From Martinezella rhizogenes (lineage in GTDB: Bacteria > Pseudomonadota > Alphaproteobacteria > Rhizobiales > Rhizobiaceae): a DNA stretch of 64,000 bases. How positions within the stretch are numbered: position 1 is the stretch's first letter; the number at the start of each line of letters is the position of its first letter. Under the pieces are notes generated by a model. The model was not told the origin of the DNA and searched no databases. It saw only the letters and a program-made list of their open reading frames with translations. Made by a program: the position numbers and the translations under genes. The stretch spans positions 186,001 through 250,000 of the forward strand of contig JAAMEZ010000056.1 of NCBI GenBank assembly GCA_013322215.1, read 5' to 3'. Below are positions 25,594-34,442 of the stretch, one piece after another.

Positions 25594-26829
25594 ATGACGA
25601 TCGCCACGAAAATCGAAGAGGCGGGCTTCAAGCCCGCTTCGCGGATCGCCTCCATCGGCGTTTCCACCATTCTTCAGATCGGCGCTCGCGCCAATGCCAT
25701 GAAGCGGGAAGGCCTGCCCGTTATCATTCTCGGTGCGGGCGAGCCGGATTTCGGCACGCCTGACAATGTGAAGGAAGCGGCCAAGGCCGCCATCGATCAC
25801 GGCGAAACGAAATACACCGCGCTCGATGGCACGCCGGAGCTGAAGAAGGCGATCGCCGGAAAGTTTCAGCGCGAGAACGGCATCGACTACGCGCTCGACG
25901 AAATCACCGTAGCGACGGGTGCCAAGCAGATCCTGTTCAACGCCTTCATGGCCTCGATCAATCCGGGCGACGAGGTCATCATCCCGACGCCCTATTGGAC
26001 CTCCTATTCCGATATCGTCGAAATCTGCGGCGGCGTGCCAGTTTTGATCCCCTGCGACGCCAAGGCCGGTTTTCGCCTGAAGGCGGATCAGCTCGAAAAG
26101 GCGATCACGCCGAAGACGCGCTGGCTGCTGCTCAACTCGCCATCGAACCCGTCGGGTGCGGCCTATTCCAAGGCCGATTATCTGCCGCTGATCGAGGTGC
26201 TGTTGCGCCATGCGCATGTCTGGCTGATGGTCGACGATATGTATGAGCACATTGTCTATGACGGGTTCGAGTTCGTCACGCCCGTCGCGATCGAGCCCAG
26301 CCTCAAGAGCCGAGCCCTGACGGTGAACGGCGTTTCCAAGGCTTATGCCATGACCGGCTGGCGCATTGGCTATGCCGGCGGTCCGAAGGCTCTCATCAAG
26401 GCCATGGCCGTTATCCAGAGCCAGGCAACATCCTGCCCCTCCTCCATCAGTCAGGCGGCGGCCGTTGCGGCGCTCAATGGCCCGCAGGATTTTCTTGAGG
26501 GTCGCAAGGCAAGCTTCCAGCGTCGGCGCGATCTGGTGGTTAACCGGCTGAACGCCATTGAAGGGCTGGATTGCCTGGTGCCGGAAGGTGCCTTCTACAC
26601 CTTCTCTGGCTGTGCCGGCGTGCTCGGAACGACGACGCCATCCGGAAAGACGATTGCCACGGATGCGGACTTCTGCGCCTATCTGCTCGATGAAGCCCAT
26701 GTCGCCGTCGTACCCGGCTCCGCCTTCGGCCTGTCCCCCTATTTCCGCATTTCCTACGCGACGTCGGAAGCCGATCTCGTTGAAGCCCTCGATCGTATCG
26801 AGCGGGCTTGCGCAGCTCTTAGACGCTAA
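25594..26829 (+). CDS. Class I PLP aminotransferase, probably 2-aminoadipate aminotransferase
   Basis: The 411-residue enzyme is a fold-type I aminotransferase of the aspartate aminotransferase group: NSPSNPSGA, the PLP lysine Lys249 in VNGVSKAYAMTGWR, and the C-terminal substrate arginine in PYFRISYA. By its place five bases after amaB and in an operon with hglS, it should convert 2-aminoadipate to 2-oxoadipate. The family alone would also allow aspartate as substrate. Confidence 0.88.
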   Translation: MTIATKIEEAGFKPASRIASIGVSTILQIGARANAMKREGLPVIILGAGEPDFGTPDNVKEAAKAAIDHGETKYTALDGTPELKKAIAGKFQRENGIDYALDEITVATGAKQILFNAFMASINPGDEVIIPTPYWTSYSDIVEICGGVPVLIPCDAKAGFRLKADQLEKAITPKTRWLLLNSPSNPSGAAYSKADYLPLIEVLLRHAHVWLMVDDMYEHIVYDGFEFVTPVAIEPSLKSRALTVNGVSKAYAMTGWRIGYAGGPKALIKAMAVIQSQATSCPSSISQAAAVAALNGPQDFLEGRKASFQRRRDLVVNRLNAIEGLDCLVPEGAFYTFSGCAGVLGTTTPSGKTIATDADFCAYLLDEAHVAVVPGSAFGLSPYFRISYATSEADLVEALDRIERACAALRR

Positions 26830-26930
26830 AGCAATTCCAGCCGAAGCGCAAAGCAGTCATGCATCCGGAATTGCGTGAAAACAAAGAGATAGAGCATTTC
26901 CGTAATTCTGTTTAAAAACGGGAATGCTCT
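26828..26930. repeat. RIME-like intergenic palindromic repeat
   Basis: The stretch begins right at the aminotransferase stop and contains two stems: GCAATTCC (26831-26838) with GGAATTGC (26867-26874), and AGAGCATTTCCGT (26891-26903) with ACGGGAATGCTCT (26918-26930, one wobble), joined by the hallmark AAACAAAGAGAT. This layout matches Rhizobium intergenic mosaic elements that occur in many copies per genome. It may also end or modulate the operon transcript. Confidence 0.65.
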
Positions 26931-26964
26931 CATCATCGCGTAAAACGCCGGAAGTCTTCGCATC

Positions 26965-29900
26965 ATGATACCACGCCTCGTTTCGGCGAAAGACAGTTCG
27001 CAACATCAGATCGGCGCCTTCGGCCGCCGACTGGCCGCACTTGGCTTTCAAGGCGATGTTGAGACGGATGACGGCGCGCGGACGGTCGCCTCGACCGACA
27101 ACTCCATCTATCAGGTCAAGCCGGCCGCCATCCTCTACCCACGCGGCAGCGATGATCTGCAAATCATCGCTAGAGTCATATCCGAGCCTGCCTTTTCCGA
27201 TCTCGCCATCGCCCCGCGCGGCGGCGGAACCGGAACCAATGGTCAGTCCCTAACCTCGGGCATCATCGTCGATTGCTCCCGGCATATGAACCGCATTCTG
27301 GAGATCGATCCGGTTCGAGGGGTCGCCCGTGTCGAGGCTGGCGTCGTCAAAGATCAGCTCAACAAGGCGCTGAAACCATACGGGCTGTTCTTCGCACCCG
27401 AACTTTCCACCTCCAATCGTGCCACCATCGGCGGCATGATCTCCACCGATGCCTGCGGCCAAGGTTCTTGTCTTTACGGCAAGACCAGCAACCATGTTCT
27501 CGGCCTGCATGTGGTGCTCTCGGATGGCAGCGATTGGTGGTCGCGCCCGCTTGCCGGGACCGAGCTGGAGGAGATCAAGGCGCGTGACGATCGGATCGGC
27601 GAAATTCATCGCGTGGTAGATGCGATTGCCCGGGACAAAAGCGAGCTGATCGCGGCGACCTTCCCGAAGCTCAACCGCTACATGACCGGCTACGACCTCG
27701 CCCATATCAGGCGCGAGGACGGTCGCTTCGATCTGAACGCGGTGCTTTGCGGCTCGGAAGGCACGCTGGCGATGATCGCCGAAGCCGAGCTCAACGTGCT
27801 GCCGATCCCGGCACAATCGGCCCTCATCAACATCCGCTATGACAACTTCAACACCGCGCTTGAGGATGCGCGGCGGCTGGTGGCGCTGAAGGTCGCTTCC
27901 GTCGAGACGGTCGACGAGAAGGTGCTGGGTCTGGCAAAGGGCGATATCGTCTGGAGCGGCATCGCACGCTTCTTTCCCGAGGATGCTTCCGGCGCCGCCA
28001 ATGGTATCAACATCGTCGAGGTGCTGGCCGACAATCGCGACGAGCTGGAACGGAAGCTGGCGGATGTGACCGCCGCTCTTGATGACCTCTCGTCGGCACG
28101 CCACAAGGGCTATACGGTCGCCCGCGACAAGGCCGAGATCGAGGCGACCTGGTCGATGCGCAAGCGCGCCGTCGGTCTGCTCGGCAATGTCGAGGGACCG
28201 GTGCGGCCGGTGCCCTTTGTCGAGGACACCGCCGTTCCACCTGAGAATCTGGCTGCCTACATAGGCGAATTCCGCGCACTTCTCGATGCCGAGGGGCTGG
28301 ACTACGGCATGTTCGGCCATGTCGACGCCGGCGTTCTGCATGTCCGCCCGGCGCTTGATCTCACCCGCACCGACCATCAGCCGCTCGTCCGCAAGATCAG
28401 CGACGGCGTCGTTGCCCTCACCCGCAAATATGGCGGCGTGCTCTGGGGCGAACATGGCAAGGGCGTGCGCTCGGAATATGTGCCTGATTACTTCGGCGAC
28501 CTCTATCCCAGCCTGCAGGATATCAAGCGCGCTTTCGATCCCGGCGATCGCCTCAATCCTGGCAAGATCGCCTCGGGCGCATCGCGTCCGTTGCTGAAGA
28601 TCGACGAGATATCACTGCGCGGTGACTTCGATCGTATCATCGGCAATGATATCCGCGCTGCCTTCGACAATGCTGCTTATTGCAATGGCAATGGCGCCTG
28701 TTTCGATTTCGATGCCACAAGCCCGATGTGTCCCTCCTTCAAGGCAACGGGCGATCGGCGCTATTCGCCGAAGGGGCGCGCGGCGCTGATGCGTGAGTGG
28801 CTGCGCCTGCTTGCCGAGCGGAAGGTCGATTCCCGGCGAGAGGCGGAAGCACTGCGCCGCGCCAATCCTTTCGGCAATCTCCTGCAGCGGGTGGCCAACT
28901 CCCTCAATCCGGCCAATCGGGACGACTTTTCTCACGAGGTGCGGGCAGCAATGGATACCTGCCTCGCCTGCAAGGCCTGTGCTGGCCAATGTCCCGTCAA
29001 GGTCAGCGTGCCGGCGTTCAGATCGAAATTCCTTGAGCTCTACTACGGTCGATACCTTAGGCCGCTCAAGGACCCAATCGTCGCGGCCATCGAAACGACT
29101 TTGCCGCTGATGGCGCGTTTCCGGCCCGGCTACAATCTGCTGACCGGATCGGCCGCCGGCCAGGCCTTGATGCGGCTTGCCGGCCTGACCGCGCTTCCGG
29201 CCATGCCGGCGATATCGCTCGAACGGGAGGCCGCTCGGCTCGGTGTTCGGATCGCCACGCCAGAGCGTCTGGCGAAGCTCTCGGAAAACGAGCGCGCGCA
29301 AGCTGTCGTCATCATCGCTGATGTCTTCTCCACCCATTTCGATCCGGGTGTCGTTATCGCAACTCTCAAGCTTGCACTGAAAATGGGCTTCAAGCCGTGG
29401 CTCGCCGTATCACAGAACAACGGCAAGGCCCTGCACGTGCATGGCTATCTTGGCCGCTTCGAGAAGGTGGCGGCGAAATCGCGCGACTATCTCGATCGCA
29501 TGTCGCAAATGGGCATCCCGCTTGTCGGCATCGATCCGTCGATGACGCTGACCTATCGCAGCGAATATGCGGCCCTGCCGTCTGCCAGGCTGCAGGCGCC
29601 GGTGCTGCTGCTTCAGGAATGGCTCGCAGCCAATCTCGACCGATTGCCGCAGCCACGGGCTTTGCCGCGAGAGCGCTTCACGCTCCTTGCCCATTGCACG
29701 GAAAAGACCAACGCTCCGGCTGCCCTCAAGCAATGGTCTGTTCTCTTCGGGAAATTGGGTATCAAGCTCGACATGCCCGATGTCGGCTGTTGCGGCATGG
29801 CCGGTACCTTCGGTCATGAGGTGCGCAATCGCGCCATCTCGGAAAAGCTCTACGAAATGAGCTGGCAGGACCGGATCGCTGAGAACGGCAATCAGACCGT

Positions 29901-30000
29901 GGTCATGGCAACCGGTTTCTCCTGTCGCTCTCAGGTCGCCAAGATCGATCGCCAGACCATCCCGCACCCGGTCGAGATCCTCGTGCGACTGATTGGCTAG
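26965..30000 (+). CDS. D-2-hydroxyglutarate dehydrogenase, FAD and Fe-S two-domain type (YdiJ-like)
   Basis: The 1011-residue protein has an N-terminal FAD-binding PCMH domain (about 45-290, RGGGTGTNGQSLT and FAPELSTSNRATIGGMI), a FAD oxidase C-terminal part, a Cys-rich segment near 572-590 (CNGNGACFDFD, MCPSF), a 4Fe-4S cluster motif (CLACKACAGQCPVK, about 665-680) and a C-terminal CCG domain with VGCCGMAGTFGHE near 940. It would oxidise D-2-hydroxyglutarate, the HglS product, to 2-oxoglutarate and pass electrons to the respiratory chain. It follows the repeat at 26828-26930, so it may have its own promoter. Confidence 0.9.
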   Translation: MIPRLVSAKDSSQHQIGAFGRRLAALGFQGDVETDDGARTVASTDNSIYQVKPAAILYPRGSDDLQIIARVISEPAFSDLAIAPRGGGTGTNGQSLTSGIIVDCSRHMNRILEIDPVRGVARVEAGVVKDQLNKALKPYGLFFAPELSTSNRATIGGMISTDACGQGSCLYGKTSNHVLGLHVVLSDGSDWWSRPLAGTELEEIKARDDRIGEIHRVVDAIARDKSELIAATFPKLNRYMTGYDLAHIRREDGRFDLNAVLCGSEGTLAMIAEAELNVLPIPAQSALINIRYDNFNTALEDARRLVALKVASVETVDEKVLGLAKGDIVWSGIARFFPEDASGAANGINIVEVLADNRDELERKLADVTAALDDLSSARHKGYTVARDKAEIEATWSMRKRAVGLLGNVEGPVRPVPFVEDTAVPPENLAAYIGEFRALLDAEGLDYGMFGHVDAGVLHVRPALDLTRTDHQPLVRKISDGVVALTRKYGGVLWGEHGKGVRSEYVPDYFGDLYPSLQDIKRAFDPGDRLNPGKIASGASRPLLKIDEISLRGDFDRIIGNDIRAAFDNAAYCNGNGACFDFDATSPMCPSFKATGDRRYSPKGRAALMREWLRLLAERKVDSRREAEALRRANPFGNLLQRVANSLNPANRDDFSHEVRAAMDTCLACKACAGQCPVKVSVPAFRSKFLELYYGRYLRPLKDPIVAAIETTLPLMARFRPGYNLLTGSAAGQALMRLAGLTALPAMPAISLEREAARLGVRIATPERLAKLSENERAQAVVIIADVFSTHFDPGVVIATLKLALKMGFKPWLAVSQNNGKALHVHGYLGRFEKVAAKSRDYLDRMSQMGIPLVGIDPSMTLTYRSEYAALPSARLQAPVLLLQEWLAANLDRLPQPRALPRERFTLLAHCTEKTNAPAALKQWSVLFGKLGIKLDMPDVGCCGMAGTFGHEVRNRAISEKLYEMSWQDRIAENGNQTVVMATGFSCRSQVAKIDRQTIPHPVEILVRLIG

Positions 30001-30033
30001 TCGCCGAGGAGCCATTTCCAAGGGCCAAAACAC

Positions 30034-30057
30034 ATGTGGTGCCCGAAGGCGCCACAT
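30034..30057. terminator. Bidirectional terminator with UUCG tetraloop
   Basis: Ten-base arms (30034-30043, 30048-30057, one G-U wobble) close a CGAA loop, which is UUCG on the minus-strand RNA, closed by a C-G pair. It lies between convergent genes: the D-2-hydroxyglutarate dehydrogenase (+) and the saccharopine dehydrogenase-family gene (-). On the minus strand GTGTTTT follows. Confidence 0.7.
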
Positions 30058-30083
30058 ATAAAAACAACAGGAAGAATAGCCGC

Positions 30084-31187
30084 TTAGACGGCTTCTCTCA
30101 TCCTGATTTTCTCCAGGCTGTAGACCTGCCCGAAGCGATTGGCGAGGAAATCGCCGAGATCGATTTCTTCCTGGCAGACGAAGCCCTTGGCGGGCAACTT
30201 GCCTTGAGCGAGCAGATCGAGAACGGTGGTGATGCCAGCGGCCGTGGTGATCTGGATGGCGCTCATCTTCTTGCCCGCAACGATGCCGGCATAAACCTTG
30301 TTCGCATAGGTCTCCTGCATGTAGCGGCCCTCGCGCCAGCCGCAGACAGTGACGAAAACAACGACCACGTCCTGCATGGTGGCGGGCAGTGCGTTTTCGA
30401 AGAGATCCTTCAGCACGTCACGGCGGTTCTTGAGGTTCAGGTCGTTGAGCAGCGCCTTGATAATGGCCTGGTGACCGGGGTAGCGGATGGTGCGGTAGTT
30501 CATCGTACGCACGCGGCCGGCCAGCGTCTTGGCAAGCGTACCCAGGCCGCCCGAGGTGTTGAAGGCCTCATAGGTGACACCGTCGAGGGAGAACTCTTCG
30601 CGCTCTTCCATAGCCGGCACGGTCACGAGCTTGCCCTCAACGATCGCCTCGCACGGCTCGATATATTCGTTGATGAGGCCGTCCGTGCTCCAGGTCAGAT
30701 TGTAGTTCAGGGCATTGGACGGATATTGCGGCAGCGCGCCGACGCGCATGCGGACGCTGTCGAGGCTGTCGAAACGCTTGGCGAGATCATTGGCGACGAT
30801 GGAGATGAAGCCCGGCGCCAGGCCGCATTGCGGGATGAAGGCGGTGTTTGCCCCCTGAGCCAGCTCTTCCACCTTCTTCGTGGTGGCGACGTCTTCGGTG
30901 AGGTCGAGATAATGCACGCCGGCTTCAAGTGCCGCTTCCGCAACGAAACCAGTGAGATGGAACGGTGCGGCCGACAGGACGGCGAACTTGCCCTTCAGAA
31001 CGCCGACAAGCCCGGCCCGGTCGGCAATGTCGACGGCGGCGATGGAAATTGCAGGGTGACGATCGATCTTATCGAGCTGCTCCTGGCTACGGTCGGCGAC
31101 AACAACCTTGTAATCGCCCGTTTCGGCCAGCATCAGAGCGATCGCCCCACCGATCTTGCCTGCGCCGATGACCACTATGTCTTTCAT
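30084..31187 (-). CDS. Saccharopine dehydrogenase family protein, probably L-lysine 6-dehydrogenase
   Basis: The 367-residue protein begins with the Rossmann loop VIGAGKIGGAIAL and has the saccharopine dehydrogenase C-terminal domain (GLAPGFISIVAND, FNTSGGLGTLA, RTIRYPGHQAII). Its length fits the L-lysine 6-dehydrogenases of Agrobacterium and Geobacillus better than the larger saccharopine enzymes. It would make P6C from lysine with NAD(P)+, feeding amaB in the facing operon. The ATG at 31187 with GGGGAG upstream is the start; a longer frame to 31529 overlaps the divergent regulator. The substrate is inferred from family and context. Confidence 0.8.
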   Translation of the reverse strand: MKDIVVIGAGKIGGAIALMLAETGDYKVVVADRSQEQLDKIDRHPAISIAAVDIADRAGLVGVLKGKFAVLSAAPFHLTGFVAEAALEAGVHYLDLTEDVATTKKVEELAQGANTAFIPQCGLAPGFISIVANDLAKRFDSLDSVRMRVGALPQYPSNALNYNLTWSTDGLINEYIEPCEAIVEGKLVTVPAMEEREEFSLDGVTYEAFNTSGGLGTLAKTLAGRVRTMNYRTIRYPGHQAIIKALLNDLNLKNRRDVLKDLFENALPATMQDVVVVFVTVCGWREGRYMQETYANKVYAGIVAGKKMSAIQITTAAGITTVLDLLAQGKLPAKGFVCQEEIDLGDFLANRFGQVYSLEKIRMREAV

Positions 31188-31285
31188 ATGACTCCCCTGC
31201 ATTTCATTGATAAGATTTTTATAAGTGTAGGCGGGAGTTGAACGATTCATAGCGACGAAAAACGCATTTCGTTGTATAAATATAA

Positions 31286-31312
31286 GCAAAATGACGAAGC
31301 AATTTTGCAAAA
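31286..31312. promoter_or_regulatory. Nested inverted repeats, candidate Lrp operator
   Basis: GCAAAAT (31286-31292) pairs with ATTTTGC (31302-31308), and TTTTGCAAAA (31303-31312) is itself a palindrome; an outer GCATTT/AAATGC pair lies at 31264-31269 and 31311-31316. The site sits between the lysine dehydrogenase-like gene and the divergent Lrp gene, 14 bases before the latter's start. Confidence 0.45.
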
Positions 31313-31325
31313 TGCAGGAGTCGCC

Positions 31326-31757
31326 ATGCAGGTTACCGATAAGGATCGCGAACTGATCGCCTTGCTCGGACAGAATGCCCGTATGCCGGTCGCGACGCTC
31401 GCCAAGAAGCTGTCGCTGTCGCGCACCACCGTTCAAGCCAGGCTTGAGCGGCTGGAGCGAGAAGGCGTGATTGCGGGCTATGGTGTGCGGCTCTCGGAGA
31501 CCTATTCGTCCGGCCTCATTCGGGCGCATGTGCTGATCACGATCGCCCCGAAAGCACTGTCAGCCGTGACGGCGTCACTGGATGCCATCCCTGAGGTAAC
31601 GACGCTACATTCGGTGAGCGGCACGTTCGATCTGATCGCGATCATCGCGGCGCCGTCGATCTCCCAGCTGGATCAACTGATCGACGGAATCGGCACCATT
31701 GATGGCGTCGAGCGCACCTTGTCGTCCATCATCCTTTCGACGCGGATCTCGCGTTGA
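31326..31757 (+). CDS. Lrp/AsnC family transcriptional regulator of lysine catabolism
   Basis: The 143-residue protein has the Lrp HTH (DRELIALLGQNARM, ATLAKKLSLSRTTVQARLERL, about residues 5-45) and a RAM domain with SVSGTFDLIAIIAA. It is divergent from the lysine dehydrogenase-like gene and probably senses lysine to control it, as is usual for such pairs in rhizobia. The ATG at 31326 with AGGAG five bases upstream is preferred over the longer frame from 31272, which would run through the candidate operator. Confidence 0.88.
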   Translation: MQVTDKDRELIALLGQNARMPVATLAKKLSLSRTTVQARLERLEREGVIAGYGVRLSETYSSGLIRAHVLITIAPKALSAVTASLDAIPEVTTLHSVSGTFDLIAIIAAPSISQLDQLIDGIGTIDGVERTLSSIILSTRISR

Positions 31758-31767
31758 AGCTAGCAGA

Positions 31768-32592
31768 TCAGCTAAGCGCCGCCGGCTCCATCTCCGGCGT
31801 AGTGGACAGCACGGCTTCCTTCAAAGCCTGCGAATAAGGATGCTGCGGATTGTCGAGGACGGCACGCGCGCCGCCCTGCTCGACGATCTCACCCTTCTTC
31901 ATGATGATGATCCGATCGCTGATATAATAGGCGGTTGCCAGATCATGGGTGATGTAGATGATCGACAGCCCAAGGTCCCTCTTCAGCTGGCCGAAGAGAT
32001 TGACGATCGCCATTCTAAGGGAAGCGTCGACCATCGAGACGGGTTCGTCGGCGACCAGCAAGCGTGGCTGCGGGATGAGTGCCCGCGCAATGGCGGTTCG
32101 CTGTAACTGGCCGCCTGACAGCTCATGCGGAAAACGCCCCTTTATCTCGGCAAGCGTCAAGCCGATATGAGCGAGCGCCTCGTCGGCCATGCGCTCGACA
32201 TCAGCTCGGCTCGGCCGTGCGCCCGTCGGTGCAAAACTTTTCGCTGTTTCAAAGAGATATCGATCGACCCTCTTCAGCGGGTTGAATGCCTCGAACGGGT
32301 TCTGAAGAACCGGCTGCACTTCGCGCATGAAGGCGCGGCGCTCGGACCGTCCGTGAATGGCGACGGGTTTGCCACGAAAGGTGAGATCACCCGATGTCGG
32401 CGCCGTCTGGCCGAGGATCATCGAGGCAATGGTGGATTTGCCGGAGCCTGACTCGCCGACGATGGAGAGGATTTCCGGCTCCTCTCCCAAGCTCAGACTG
32501 ACATCGTCTACCGCCACGATCTGGCGACGGCTGAGCATGCCGCCCTGCCGGAAGATTTTGCTGACATGTGAGAGGGCAAGAAGATCGCTCAT
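31768..32592 (-). CDS. Opp-type ABC transporter ATP-binding protein (OppF-like)
   Basis: The 274-residue ATPase has Walker A VGESGSGKST, signature LSGGQLQRTAIARAL, Walker B LLVADEPVSMVD and H-loop IYITHDLATA. The C-terminal part YYISDRIIIMKKGEIVEQG is of the OppD/OppF group. It is the last gene of the arabinofuranosidase operon and overlaps the preceding ATPase gene by four bases (ATGA). With its partner it drives import of a small oligosaccharide or glycoside (inferred from GH51 in the same operon). Confidence 0.9.
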   Translation of the reverse strand: MSDLLALSHVSKIFRQGGMLSRRQIVAVDDVSLSLGEEPEILSIVGESGSGKSTIASMILGQTAPTSGDLTFRGKPVAIHGRSERRAFMREVQPVLQNPFEAFNPLKRVDRYLFETAKSFAPTGARPSRADVERMADEALAHIGLTLAEIKGRFPHELSGGQLQRTAIARALIPQPRLLVADEPVSMVDASLRMAIVNLFGQLKRDLGLSIIYITHDLATAYYISDRIIIMKKGEIVEQGGARAVLDNPQHPYSQALKEAVLSTTPEMEPAALS

Positions 32593-33578
32593 CGCGCGCC
32601 TCCCGTCGCCGCGAAGCAGGCGACACGCCGATCCGGCTCAACGGCCACCATAGGCGGCGCTTCGCGGCTGCAGATATCCATGCGCTTCGGACAGCGCGGG
32701 TGAAAGCGGCATCCCTCCGGTGGCATGGCGAGATTGGGCGGCCTGCCTTCGAGCGAGGGGCGCGTCGAAGCATCCCCGATCCGCGGCAGGCTTGAGACCA
32801 GATGCTGCGTATAGGGATGCAGCGGTATTTGAAAAAGCTTGCGCGTCGGCGCTTCCTCCACCAGCCGACCGGCATAGACGATACCAATGCGATCGGAGAC
32901 GGCGGCGTGGACGCCCATATCATGGGTAACGAACAGGAAAGAGGAGCCCATTTCGCGCTGTATCTCGCGGATCATCGACAGCACGTCCCGCTGGACGATG
33001 ACATCGAGTGCCGTCGTCGGCTCGTCGGCAATGATGAATTCCGGCGTCAGGATGGTGGCGAGCGCGATCGTCATGCGCTGTCGCATGCCGCCGGACAATT
33101 CATGCGGATAGGCATCAAGGAGATGCGCGTCGAGCTTCAGCCGCTGGAGATGGGCGCCAACCCGGTCGAAGAAGGTGGCGCGATCGGCCTTCATGTGGCG
33201 GAAGGCAAAATCCGTGAACGAATGGCGGATGCGCCTGACAGGATTGAGCACGTTCATCGATCCCTGCATGATGTAGGACAGATGCCGCCAGCGAAGCGAC
33301 GCCCGCTGCTCAGGCGTCATCGCGTAAATATCCTGCGTCCCGCCGTTAAAATGAAACTTCACGGCACCGGAGACGACGCGAAGTGGCGGCCGGATGGCGC
33401 CGGCGATCGTCTTGATCAAGGTCGTCTTGCCGCTGCTCGATTCCCCCGCAACACCGTAGATTTCGCCACGGCCGATCGACAGGCTGACATCATCCACCGC
33501 CCGCACTTCGCGATCGACACCGTAAAGGAAGGCCCGATAGTAGGCCTTGAGGTTGTTGACCTCGACGACAGCCTCCAT
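32589..33578 (-). CDS. Opp-type ABC transporter ATP-binding protein (OppD-like)
   Basis: The 329-residue ATPase has a slightly unusual Walker A (GESSSGKTT rather than GESGSGKS), signature LSGGMRQRMTIALA, Walker B FIIADEPTTALD and the oligopeptide/dipeptide C-terminal region with the Cys pattern CRFHPRCPKRMDIC, which binds an Fe-S cluster in some OppD proteins. It starts three bases after the stop of the permease gene at 33582 and pairs with the OppF-like protein. Confidence 0.9.
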   Translation of the reverse strand: MEAVVEVNNLKAYYRAFLYGVDREVRAVDDVSLSIGRGEIYGVAGESSSGKTTLIKTIAGAIRPPLRVVSGAVKFHFNGGTQDIYAMTPEQRASLRWRHLSYIMQGSMNVLNPVRRIRHSFTDFAFRHMKADRATFFDRVGAHLQRLKLDAHLLDAYPHELSGGMRQRMTIALATILTPEFIIADEPTTALDVIVQRDVLSMIREIQREMGSSFLFVTHDMGVHAAVSDRIGIVYAGRLVEEAPTRKLFQIPLHPYTQHLVSSLPRIGDASTRPSLEGRPPNLAMPPEGCRFHPRCPKRMDICSREAPPMVAVEPDRRVACFAATGGAR

Positions 33579-33581
33579 GCC

Positions 33582-34439
33582 TTAGCCTCCCATCCGGTTC
33601 AAACGACTGCGGGGGTCGTTGTATTCATTCATCGACATCGACAGCAGGAAGAGCGCCATGAACAGCACGACGATCGCAGCTACGGGTGCCGCGACCCACC
33701 ACCATGTGCCGGCGATCAGGGCCGAATGCGCGTTGGCCCAATAAATCATCATCCCCATGGTCGGCGTTTCGATGTCCGTGAAGCCGAGCACCGACAGCGT
33801 GATCTCCATGCCGATCGACCAGATCATGTTATTCATCGTCGTAGCAAAGACGATCGGCAGAACATAGGGCAGATGCTCCTGGACGAGGATCTTGGACATG
33901 CTCATGCCGGAATAGACGCTCTGCGTGGTAAATGGCCGCGTCTTGAGGCTGATTGCCACCGAGCGGATCAAGCGCGCATCGTAGGACCAGCCGAGCGAGG
34001 CCATGACGACGATGAGCACCGTCCAGGTCATGCCGTCCTTCAGCACGAAATAGAACAGGATCAGCAGCGGAAACTGCGGAATGACCATGATGCTGTCGTT
34101 GATCGCCATCAGCACGCGATCGACGGCACCGCCGGCATAGCCCGCCACCAGCCCCACCACCAGCGAAATGATGCGCGACAGAATGGCAACGCCGATGCCG
34201 AAATAAAGTGTATTGCGCAGCGCTGTCGTGAGCTGCCAGAAAACATCCTGGCCGCGCGACGTCGTTCCCAGCCAGTATTGCCCATCCGGCGGCATATCGG
34301 GCGGCAACAGATAGAGATCCGAAGGGCCATAGGGCGAGAAATAAGACAGGATCACCAACCCGACGATGATGGCGAGCAGCAGGAGACCGAAGAGGAATTC
34401 CATATTCTGGCGAGCAAGGTCGCGAACGATCGTCAGCAT
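33582..34439 (-). CDS. Opp-type ABC transporter permease (OppC-like)
   Basis: The 285-residue inner-membrane protein has an N-terminal helix (LLLAIIVGLVILSYF), a periplasmic stretch with YWLGTTSRGQDVFWQL typical of DppC/OppC, and four or five more helices around the transporter inner-membrane domain. It starts three bases after the stop of the OppB-like gene, so the two permease genes are tightly linked. Together they form the channel of the arabinoside importer. Confidence 0.9.
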   Translation of the reverse strand: MLTIVRDLARQNMEFLFGLLLLAIIVGLVILSYFSPYGPSDLYLLPPDMPPDGQYWLGTTSRGQDVFWQLTTALRNTLYFGIGVAILSRIISLVVGLVAGYAGGAVDRVLMAINDSIMVIPQFPLLILFYFVLKDGMTWTVLIVVMASLGWSYDARLIRSVAISLKTRPFTTQSVYSGMSMSKILVQEHLPYVLPIVFATTMNNMIWSIGMEITLSVLGFTDIETPTMGMMIYWANAHSALIAGTWWWVAAPVAAIVVLFMALFLLSMSMNEYNDPRSRLNRMGG

Positions 34440-34442
34440 GGC

